NCBI GenBank assembly: GCA_030040955.1
Contig: JASHSH010000013.1
Coordinates: 1-10,217, forward strand
Direction of reading: 5' to 3'
Source of the DNA: Rhodospirillales bacterium
Lineage (GTDB): Bacteria; Pseudomonadota; Alphaproteobacteria; Rhodospirillales; Magnetospirillaceae
Length of the DNA stretch: 10,217 nt
Shown: piece by piece, positions 1 through 10,217 of the stretch
Layout of the letters: the number at the start of each line of letters is the position of its first letter
Position numbering within the stretch: the first letter of the stretch is position 1
The notes under the pieces: generated by a model
Database searches by the model: none
Told to the model about the DNA's origin: nothing
The model's input: the letters and a program-made list of their open reading frames with translations, nothing else
Translations under genes and position numbers: made by a program

Positions 1-39
1 ACCGTCGGCGCCGGCGTGGTTGCATCCATCATCGAGTGA
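1..39 (+). CDS. tuf: Elongation factor Tu, C-terminal end only (partial)
   Basis: The first 36 bases read in frame 1 as TVGAGVVASIIE followed by TGA at 37-39. This matches the conserved C-terminal end of bacterial EF-Tu (family consensus TVGAGVV.KI.E), the GTPase that delivers aminoacyl-tRNA to the ribosome. Only 12 residues are visible, so the call rests on the tail motif and on context: tuf directly upstream of tRNA-Trp, secE and nusG is a common bacterial order. The start and the GTP-binding domain lie outside the window. No terminator is visible between this stop and the tRNA, so the tRNA may be cotranscribed with tuf. Confidence 0.85.
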   Translation, partial: TVGAGVVASIIE

Positions 40-71
40 GTATATAAGACGCGGTTTCGCCGCCCCGTTCT

Positions 72-147
72 AGGAGTGTAGCTCAACTGGTAGAGCACCG
101 GTCTCCAAAACCGGGGGTTGGGGGTTCGAGCCCCTCCACTCCTGCCA
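72..147 (+). tRNA. trnW: tRNA-Trp, anticodon CCA
   Basis: A complete 76-nt cloverleaf can be folded by eye. The acceptor stem AGGAGTG (72-78) pairs perfectly with CACTCCT (137-143). The D stem is GCTC/GAGC (81-84 with 93-96). The anticodon stem CCGGT/ACCGG (98-102 with 110-114) carries the loop CTCCAAA, placing anticodon CCA at 105-107. The T stem GGGGG/CCCTC (120-124 with 132-136, one G-U pair) carries the loop TTCGAGC. The discriminator base is G144 and CCA is encoded at 145-147. The first pair A-U and discriminator G are typical of bacterial tRNA-Trp. It sits 32 nt after tuf and 48 nt before secE, so it probably has to be cut out of a longer transcript. Confidence 0.97.
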
Positions 148-195
148 CCGGACACAGGAGACGCGTTGCCGGGCGCGACGCCGCGTTGAACCATC

Positions 196-393
196 ATGGC
201 CAAAATCGAACCCATCCAGTTTTTCCGCCAGGTTCGGCAGGAAGTGGCGAAGGTCACCTGGCCGTCGCGGCGCGAAACCGGGATTTCCACCGGGATGGTG
301 CTGCTGATGGTGGTGCTGGCGTCGGTGTTCTTCCTGCTGGTCGACCAGTTCTTCTCCTGGGCGGTGCGGATGATTTTCGGGCTTGGGGTCTGA
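196..393 (+). CDS. secE: Preprotein translocase subunit SecE (short, single-span form)
   Basis: This is the 65-residue SecE subunit of the SecYEG inner-membrane channel, which clamps and stabilises SecY. The N-terminal amphipathic segment contains the family signature EVAKVTWPS at residues 16-24, followed by RRET. One hydrophobic membrane helix spans about residues 31-56. E. coli SecE is about twice as long with three membrane helices; the one-helix form is usual in alphaproteobacteria and most other bacteria. The ATG at 196 is the only plausible start, because an in-frame TGA lies at 187-189. No good Shine-Dalgarno precedes it: the nearest AGGAG (156-160) is about 35 nt away, so initiation looks weak or structure-dependent. 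nusG follows after 6 nt. Confidence 0.96.
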   Translation: MAKIEPIQFFRQVRQEVAKVTWPSRRETGISTGMVLLMVVLASVFFLLVDQFFSWAVRMIFGLGV

Positions 394-399
394 GCTTAG

Positions 400-930
400 A
401 TGGCGCTGCAGTGGTACGTCGTTCACGTCTATTCGGGCTTCGAGAAGAAGGTCGCGCAGTCGATCCGCGAGCAGGCGGAGCAGAAGGGCCTGGCCGAGCG
501 CTTCGATCAGGTGCTGGTTCCGGTCGAGGAAGTGGTCGAGATGCGGCGCGGCGCGAAGGTGAACACCGAGCGCAAGTTCTTCCCGGGCTACGTGCTGGTG
601 CGGATGGATCTGAACGACGAGACCTGGCACCTGGTCAAGAACACGCCGAAGGTGACCGGCTTCCTGGGCGGCAAGGGCCGCCCGACGCCGATCAGCGAGG
701 CCGAGGCGGACCGCATCCGCCGCCAGGTGCAGGAGGGGATCGAGCGGCCCAAGCCGTCGATCACCTTCGAGGTCGGCGAGCAGGTGCGCGTGTGCGACGG
801 GCCCTTCACCTCCTTCAACGGGATGGTGGAGGAGGTGGACGAGGAGAAGGCCCGGCTCAAGGTGGCCGTGTCGATCTTCGGCCGCTCGACCCCGGTCGAT
901 CTGGAATATTCGCAGGTCGAGAAGATTTGA
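400..930 (+). CDS. nusG: Transcription termination/antitermination factor NusG
   Basis: NusG is 176 residues, a normal bacterial length. The NGN domain (residues ~1-110) begins WYVVHVYSGFEKKV and includes FFPGYVLV at 60-67 and the GFLGGKGRPTPIS segment at 87-99. It binds the beta' clamp helices and increases RNA polymerase processivity. After a short linker, the C-terminal KOW domain (~124-176) carries VGEQVRVCDGPFTSFNG and ends DLEYSQVEKI; this domain contacts Rho or ribosomal protein S10. The start is the ATG 6 nt after the secE stop, with only a weak GGGG (385-388) as a possible ribosome site, so translation is probably coupled to secE. Its target subunits rpoB and rpoC lie downstream in the same cluster. 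Confidence 0.98.
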   Translation: MALQWYVVHVYSGFEKKVAQSIREQAEQKGLAERFDQVLVPVEEVVEMRRGAKVNTERKFFPGYVLVRMDLNDETWHLVKNTPKVTGFLGGKGRPTPISEAEADRIRRQVQEGIERPKPSITFEVGEQVRVCDGPFTSFNGMVEEVDEEKARLKVAVSIFGRSTPVDLEYSQVEKI

Positions 931-945
931 ACGTGTGACAACCCA

Positions 946-963
946 CGCCGGCCTGCGCCGGCG
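946..963 (+). promoter_or_regulatory. GC-only hairpin in the nusG-rplK gap
   Basis: CGCCGGC (946-952) pairs perfectly with GCCGGCG (957-963) around a 4-nt loop CTGC. It starts 15 nt after the nusG stop. No T-run follows (the next bases are CGGAAGCAG), so it is not a standard intrinsic terminator. It may protect the 3' end of secE-nusG mRNA, pause RNA polymerase, or form part of the rplK leader fold. The structure is clear in the sequence; the role is inference. Confidence 0.45.
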
Positions 964-971
964 CGGAAGCA

Positions 972-1003
972 GTGGCGGGAGGCCAGCCAGGGCCGCACCG
1001 CCG
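972..1003 (+). promoter_or_regulatory. Candidate L1-binding autoregulatory stem-loop in the rplK leader
   Basis: An outer stem GGCGG (974-978) pairs with CCGCC (998-1002). It is followed by an asymmetric internal loop, GA (979-980) opposite GCA (995-997), and then an inner stem GGCC/GGCC (981-984 with 991-994) closed by a 6-nt loop. The pattern GAG-G.C...G.C-CG.A flanked by two stems resembles the L1 recognition element shared by 23S rRNA helix 77 and L1-regulated mRNAs. In E. coli, L1 represses the L11-L1 operon by binding upstream of rplK, so the position, 29 nt before rplK, is right. The structural resemblance is by eye only. Confidence 0.42.
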
Positions 1004-1031
1004 ACCCGGAAGGCAAGACCGAGGTGAGGTC

Positions 1032-1460
1032 ATGGCGAAGAAGATAGCGGGCTACATCAAGCTTCAGGTGCCGGCCGGCAAGGCGAATCCGTCGCCGCCG
1101 ATCGGTCCCGCGCTCGGCCAGCGCGGACTCAACATCATGGAGTTCTGCAAGTCGTTCAACGCGCAGACGCAGAATCTGGAGCCCGGAATGCCGATTCCGG
1201 TCACCATCACCTGCTATGCGGACCGCAGCTTCACCTTCGTCACCCGCACGCCGCCGGTGTCCTACTTCCTGAAGAAGGCGGCCGGGCTGGAAAAGGGCGC
1301 CAAGGAGCCGGGCAAGGAGGCGGCCGGCAAGGTCACCATGGCCCAGATCCGCGAGATCGCGCAGAAGAAGATGCAGGACCTGAACGCGAATGACCTGGAC
1401 GGCGCGACCCGCATGCTGGTCGGTTCCGCGCGCTCCATGGGCATCCAGGTGGTGGAGTAG
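1032..1460 (+). CDS. rplK: 50S ribosomal protein L11
   Basis: L11 is 142 residues, the same as E. coli. It binds the GTPase-associated centre of 23S rRNA at the base of the stalk, where it affects factor binding and, in other species, RelA activation. The N-terminal domain carries the proline-rich helix region NPSPPIGPALGQRG (19-32), including P22, P23 and P26 at the thiostrepton-sensitive interface, then LNIMEFCKSFNAQT. YADRSFTFVTRTPP (62-75) leads into the C-terminal RNA-binding domain, which ends ATRMLVGSARSMGIQVVE. The reading frame stays open upstream to a GTG at 972, but the MAKKI start at 1032 matches the family and has a strong purine-rich site (AGGTGAGG within 1021-1030) in front, so it is preferred. 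rplA begins 4 nt after the stop. Confidence 0.98.
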   Translation: MAKKIAGYIKLQVPAGKANPSPPIGPALGQRGLNIMEFCKSFNAQTQNLEPGMPIPVTITCYADRSFTFVTRTPPVSYFLKKAAGLEKGAKEPGKEAAGKVTMAQIREIAQKKMQDLNANDLDGATRMLVGSARSMGIQVVE

Positions 1461-1464
1461 GGCC

Positions 1465-2163
1465 ATGGCCGGCGGCAAGCGACTGCGCGCCTCCTACGTG
1501 GGCATCGACCGCGACAAATTCTATCCGCTCGCCGAGGCGGTCGGCATCATCAAGAAGACGGCCAACGCGAAGTTCGACGAGACCATCGAGATCGCGATGC
1601 GGCTCGGCATCGACCCGCGCCAGGCGGACCAGGGCGTCCGCGGTGTGGTCGACCTGCCCAACGGCACCGGCAAGAAGGTGCGCGTCGCCGTGTTCGCCAA
1701 GGGCGCCAAGGCCGACGAGGCCAAGGCGGCTGGCGCGGACCTGGTCGGCGCCGACGATCTCGCGGCGGAGGTTCAGGCGGGCAAGATCGAGTTCGACCGC
1801 TGCGTCGCCACGCCCGACATGATGGGCCTGGTCGGGCGGCTGGGTAAGGTGCTCGGCCCGCGCGGACTGATGCCGAATCCGAAGCTCGGCACGGTGACGA
1901 TGAACGTGGCCGAGGCGGTCCGGTCGGCGAAGGGCGGCCAAGTCCAGTTCCACGCCAAGAAGGAAGGCATGATCCATGCCGGCGTCGGCAAGGCGAGCTT
2001 TTCCGAGCAACAGCTCGTCGAAAACGTGCGCGCCTTCATCGACGCCATCGTCAAGGCCAAGCCATCGGGCGCCAAGGGCACCTATCTGCAGAAGATTTCG
2101 CTCAGCTCCACGATGGGGCCGGGCGTGAAGCTGGATACGTCGATCACGACGCAAGGGAGTTAG
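1465..2163 (+). CDS. rplA: 50S ribosomal protein L1
   Basis: L1 is 232 residues, close to the usual ~230. It forms the mobile L1 stalk at the E site, aiding release of deacylated tRNA, and in many bacteria is a translational repressor of its own operon. Visible family motifs are GKRLRASY near the N terminus, the domain II core with LGKVLGPRGLMPNP (126-139), the KEGMIHAGVGK segment (166-176) and TMGPGVK (216-222) near the end; the RNA-binding surface is in domain I. The frame is open further upstream inside rplK, but the ATG at 1465 gives the family-standard MAGGKR start and has GGAG at 1454-1457, overlapping the end of rplK. The 4-nt spacing suggests coupled translation of L11 and L1. Confidence 0.98.
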   Translation: MAGGKRLRASYVGIDRDKFYPLAEAVGIIKKTANAKFDETIEIAMRLGIDPRQADQGVRGVVDLPNGTGKKVRVAVFAKGAKADEAKAAGADLVGADDLAAEVQAGKIEFDRCVATPDMMGLVGRLGKVLGPRGLMPNPKLGTVTMNVAEAVRSAKGGQVQFHAKKEGMIHAGVGKASFSEQQLVENVRAFIDAIVKAKPSGAKGTYLQKISLSSTMGPGVKLDTSITTQGS

Positions 2164-2171
2164 AGCGAATT

Positions 2172-2204
2172 CCCGTTCCCGCAGCCGCGAGGCGGCGGGA
2201 CGGG
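2172..2204 (+). promoter_or_regulatory. GCGA-capped hairpin just after rplA
   Basis: Positions 2172-2186 fold on 2191-2204. CCCGT pairs with ACGGG, T2177 is bulged, CCCGC pairs with GCGGG, there is one A-G mismatch (2183/2194), then GCC pairs with GGC around a GCGA tetraloop (2187-2190). It starts 8 nt after the rplA stop. No T-run follows, so intrinsic termination is unlikely. A stabilising 3' end for the rplK-rplA message, an RNase III site or a polymerase pause are all possible. Confidence 0.5.
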
Positions 2205-2208
2205 GACT

Positions 2209-2278
2209 ACCTGTCCGAGACCGCGGGTGCCGGCGCGCGAGCGCCGGCTTGAAGGGCGACCGCCCGCGCAGACAGAGG
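2209..2278 (+). promoter_or_regulatory. Ribosomal protein L10 leader (L10/L12 autoregulatory RNA element)
   Basis: Three nested pairings are visible. The outer stem is CTGTC/GACAG (2211-2215 with 2271-2275). The middle stem is CGCGGG/CCCGCG (2222-2227 with 2263-2268). Inside it is a perfect 8-bp hairpin GCCGGCGC/GCGCCGGC (2229-2236 with 2241-2248) capped by a GCGA tetraloop. Between outer and middle stems lies an asymmetric GA-rich loop (CGAGAC on one side, CA on the other), consistent with the kink-turn that the L10-L12 complex recognises in known L10 leaders. The ACCTGTCCGAGACCG segment upstream of rplJ is, from memory, recurrent in alphaproteobacteria. Expected effect: excess L10-L12 represses translation of rplJ-rplL. 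Confidence 0.7.
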
Positions 2279-2286
2279 CAAGACCG

Positions 2287-2313
2287 GGCCCAAACCCGTG
2301 CGATGGGAGGGCC
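2287..2313 (+). other. Possible imperfect stem-loop in the rplJ leader
   Basis: GGCCC (2287-2291) can pair with GGGCC (2309-2313) and CCC (2295-2297) with GGG (2305-2307), leaving an AAA/A internal loop and a 7-nt terminal loop. It sits just downstream of the L10-leader element. A competing smaller hairpin (CGGG 2285-2288 with CCCG 2295-2298) uses some of the same bases. No function can be assigned. Confidence 0.3.
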
Positions 2314-2339
2314 GAGGCTTGATTTCTGGGACAGGGCAA

Positions 2340-2384
2340 CCGGTTCGCCGAACCGGACCCCGGGTCCGGCTTGGGGAACCAAGC
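2340..2384 (+). promoter_or_regulatory. Overlapping inverted-repeat cluster in the rplJ leader
   Basis: Three adjoining perfect inverted repeats are present. (1) CCGGTTCG-C-CGAACCGG at 2340-2356. (2) CCGGACCC-C-GGGTCCGG at 2353-2369, which shares CCGG (2353-2356) with the first. (3) GCTTGG/CCAAGC at 2369-2374 and 2379-2384 around a GGAA tetraloop. As RNA hairpins, 1 and 2 cannot both form fully, and GGTTC (2342-2346) could pair with GAACC at either 2350-2354 or 2376-2380, so alternative folds are built in. The cluster ends 49 nt before the rplJ start. It could be an RNA switch or antitermination-like element, a processing site, or a DNA operator; the sequence alone does not decide. Confidence 0.5.
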
Positions 2385-2416
2385 GTGGTCGTCGGCGGGC
2401 GCGAGTCCGCAGGCGC

Positions 2417-2422
2417 AAGGAG
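2417..2422 (+). promoter_or_regulatory. Shine-Dalgarno of rplJ (supports the GTG start)
   Basis: AAGGAG lies 11 nt before the GTG at 2434. The spacing supports that GTG over the in-frame GTG at 2422, which overlaps the site itself, and over the TTG at 2371, which would place the L10 start inside the leader hairpins. Confidence 0.7.
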
Positions 2423-2433
2423 TGGAGACCAAC

Positions 2434-2952
2434 GTGGACCGCACGGCAAAATCCGAGCTGGTCAAGACGCTGAACGGGACGCTGCGCGAGGCCGAGCTGG
2501 TCATCGTCACCCACAATCAGGGGTTGACGGTGGCCGAGACGACCGACTTGCGCCGCCGCTCGCGCGGCGCCGGGGCCGGCTTCCGGGTCACCAAGAACCG
2601 GCTCACGCGTCTCGCCCTGGCGGGAACGAAGTTCGAGGGCCTGGGCAAGCTGTTCACCGGACCTACCGCGATCGCCTATTCGCGGGACCCGGTGGCGGCC
2701 GCCCGTGTCGTCGTCGACTTCGCCAAGGTCAATGCCAAGCTGGTCATCCTGGGCGCGGCCCTGGGCGGCAACGTGCTCGACGCGGAAGGGGTCAAGTCCC
2801 TGGCGTCGCTTCCGTCGCTCGCCGAGCTGCGCGCCAAGCTGCTGGGCATGATCCAATCCCCCGCCACGCGCATCGCCAGCGTCCTCAAGGCTCCGGGCGG
2901 CCAAATCGCCCGGGTCGTGGCCGCCCATGCGCGCAAGGACGGAACCGCGTGA
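2434..2952 (+). CDS. rplJ: 50S ribosomal protein L10
   Basis: L10 is 172 residues, a usual length. It anchors the L7/L12 dimers to the L11 region of 23S rRNA, forming the stalk that recruits translation GTPases. With the GTG start it reads MDRTAKSELV, matching the N terminus typical of alphaproteobacterial L10. Family motifs are the VTKNRL segment (52-57), GPTAIAYS (76-83) and ASLPSLAELRAKLLGMI (124-140). The C-terminal helical tail (~135-172) is where L12 dimers attach. The frame is open up to a TTG at 2371, but the extra 21 residues have no family resemblance and would overlap leader structures. A 270-nt structured leader precedes it and rplL follows after 48 nt, so regulation by L10-L12 feedback is likely. 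Confidence 0.95.
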   Translation: MDRTAKSELVKTLNGTLREAELVIVTHNQGLTVAETTDLRRRSRGAGAGFRVTKNRLTRLALAGTKFEGLGKLFTGPTAIAYSRDPVAAARVVVDFAKVNAKLVILGAALGGNVLDAEGVKSLASLPSLAELRAKLLGMIQSPATRIASVLKAPGGQIARVVAAHARKDGTA

Positions 2953-3000
2953 TCCCGGACTTCCATTTCCCGAAATCAAGCCTATCTGGAGTATGCTGAC

Positions 3001-3381
3001 ATGGCCGATCTAGCCAAACTGGTGGACCAGCTTTCCGCGCTCACCGTGATCGAAGCCGCGGAATTGAGCCGGTTGCTTGAGGAAAAGTGGGGTGTTTCGG
3101 CGGCCGCGCCGGTGGCGGTGGCCGTCGCGGGCGGCGGCGGGGCGGCATCCGCCGCCCCGGCCGAGGAGAAGACCGAATTTACCATCGTTCTGGCCGAAGC
3201 CGGCGAGAAAAAGATCAATGTCATCAAGGAGGTGCGGGCGATCACCGGTCTTGGGCTGAAGGAGGCCAAGGACCTGGTCGAAGGCGCCCCGAAGCCGGTC
3301 AAGGAAGGGGTCAACAAGGACGAGGCGGCTAAGATCAAGAAGATGCTCGAAGACGCCGGGGCAAAGGTTGAGGTTAAATAG
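3001..3381 (+). CDS. rplL: 50S ribosomal protein L7/L12
   Basis: L7/L12 is 126 residues, slightly longer than E. coli (121). It is the multicopy stalk protein that contacts EF-Tu, EF-G, IF2 and release factors and stimulates their GTPase activity. The N-terminal dimerisation domain (1-~33) contains LVDQLSALTVIEAAELSRLL. A flexible Ala/Gly/Pro hinge follows (~34-55, including AVAGGGGAASAAPAEE). The globular C-terminal domain (57-126) has the factor-binding KINVIKEVRAITGLGLKEAK surface (71-90) and ends GAKVEVK. GGAG at 2988-2991 lies 9 nt before the ATG. Four or more L12 copies are needed per L10, so rplL is probably translated more strongly than rplJ. The downstream hairpins may limit read-through into rpoB. 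Confidence 0.98.
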   Translation: MADLAKLVDQLSALTVIEAAELSRLLEEKWGVSAAAPVAVAVAGGGGAASAAPAEEKTEFTIVLAEAGEKKINVIKEVRAITGLGLKEAKDLVEGAPKPVKEGVNKDEAAKIKKMLEDAGAKVEVK

Positions 3382-3397
3382 CGGCGCTCCGTCGCCG
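3382..3397 (+). other. Small stem-loop directly after the rplL stop
   Basis: CGGCG (3382-3386) pairs with CGCCG (3393-3397) around a 6-nt loop, immediately after the rplL TAG. It is short and GC-rich, and could arise by chance in this base composition. It forms the first of three stem-loops in the rplL-rpoB gap. Confidence 0.3.
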
Positions 3398-3409
3398 TAT
3401 GGGTCGGCG

Positions 3410-3446
3410 GGCGGCGAGGGCATCCTCGCCGCCTGAACCGGCTTTT
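3410..3446 (+). terminator. Putative attenuator/partial terminator between rplL and rpoB
   Basis: GGCGGCGAGG (3410-3419) pairs perfectly with CCTCGCCGCC (3424-3433) around a GCAT loop: ten uninterrupted pairs. A short T-run (TTTT, 3443-3446) follows, but 9 nt beyond the stem, so termination should be inefficient rather than complete. In E. coli the equivalent gap holds an attenuator and an RNase III site that lower rpoBC expression relative to the ribosomal protein genes. The structure is certain; partial termination versus processing is inference. Confidence 0.5.
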
Positions 3447-3460
3447 GTGCGTTCGCGAAA

Positions 3461-3475
3461 GGCCCCTAACGGGCC
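3461..3475 (+). other. Stem-loop in the rplL-rpoB gap
   Basis: GGCCC (3461-3465) pairs with GGGCC (3471-3475) around a CTAAC loop, 66 nt before the rpoB start. With the 10-bp hairpin upstream it makes a tandem arrangement in the 160-nt gap. Its function is not known. Confidence 0.35.
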
Positions 3476-3530
3476 GATCGCCGCGTTTGTCGATGGGGTG
3501 GGGCGGCCGGCCCGGGCGTCCCGCGGAGCT

Positions 3531-3536
3531 AAGGAG
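3531..3536 (+). promoter_or_regulatory. Shine-Dalgarno of rpoB
   Basis: AAGGAG, 5 nt before the ATG at 3542, is one of the strongest ribosome sites in the window and fixes the rpoB start. Confidence 0.75.
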
Positions 3537-3541
3537 CGGCA

Positions 3542-7711
<4,170 letters not shown>

Positions 7712-7735
7712 GCTGGCCTGAACTCCTCCGCAGGC

Positions 7736-7740
7736 GGGAG
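7736..7740 (+). promoter_or_regulatory. Shine-Dalgarno of rpoC, possibly occluded
   Basis: GGGAG, 9 nt before the ATG at 7750, supports that start over the adjacent in-frame TTG at 7747. Two CTCC copies just upstream (7723-7726 and 7726-7729, sharing one C) are complementary to GGAG (7737-7740), so a small hairpin could cover the site. Confidence 0.5.
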
Positions 7741-7749
7741 CAAGAGTTG

Positions 7750-10217
<2,468 letters not shown>

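Noticed and set aside
40..71. TATATAAG at 41-48 as a promoter -10 for trnW or secE
   Set aside because: It is AT-rich and tempting in this GC-rich context, but I see no matching -35: the region where it would lie is tuf coding sequence. It is too close to the tuf stop to separate from chance.
186..938. 250-codon + strand frame across secE and nusG beginning at a TTG
   Set aside because: Out of frame with both genes, Gly/Arg-rich, and no family resemblance.
972..1031. Longer rplK starting at GTG 972
   Set aside because: The added 20 residues are not part of the L11 family and overlap the putative L1-binding stem-loop. ATG 1032 gives the conserved MAKKI start with a good ribosome site.
2371..2433. 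Longer rplJ starting at TTG 2371
   Set aside because: The extra 21 residues lack family similarity, lie over leader hairpins and precede the AAGGAG site at 2417-2422. The GTG at 2434 gives the standard L10 N terminus.
1333..2979. 548-codon - strand frame opposite the rplK end, rplA, the leader and rplJ
   Set aside because: Composition artefact opposite conserved ribosomal protein genes. It also runs through the structured rplJ leader without any recognisable domain.

Overview
The window is an ordinary, intact core information-processing locus of a GC-rich bacterium. All genes lie on the + strand, in this order: the last codons of tuf (EF-Tu), tRNA-Trp(CCA), secE, nusG, rplK (L11), rplA (L1), rplJ (L10), rplL (L7/L12), rpoB, and the first ~822 codons of rpoC, which runs off the right edge. 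The 65-residue single-membrane-helix SecE, the ~1389-residue RpoB with a lineage-type insertion, a GTG-started rplJ, the tuf-trnW-secE-nusG order and strong G/C third-position codon use all point to an alphaproteobacterium. It resembles the Rhodospirillales and related lineages, but the exact genus cannot be read from this window.

Layout: positions 1-195 hold the tuf end and trnW, followed by secE and nusG separated by 6 nt. Positions 931-1031 form an rplK leader with a strong hairpin and a candidate L1-binding stem-loop. rplK and rplA are separated by 4 nt. Positions 2164-2433 form a long, densely structured rplJ leader. It holds a GCGA-capped hairpin just after rplA, an L10-leader-like element (three nested pairings with a second GCGA cap), and a cluster of overlapping perfect inverted repeats. 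rplJ and rplL are 48 nt apart. Positions 3382-3541 between rplL and rpoB carry a perfect 10-bp hairpin and further stem-loops, consistent with the attenuator or processing region that sets ribosomal protein versus RNA polymerase output. rpoB and rpoC are 38 nt apart.

Functionally the genes link translation (EF-Tu, tRNA-Trp, the L11/L1/L10/L12 stalk proteins), protein export (SecE) and transcription (NusG, beta, beta'). The most informative non-coding content is regulatory RNA structure. I see no mobile element, CRISPR array, foreign gene or undescribed protein system. The long open frames on the - strand are artefacts of GC-rich codon usage. No gene-free stretch exceeds 300 bases, and I could not identify a convincing sigma-70 type promoter anywhere.
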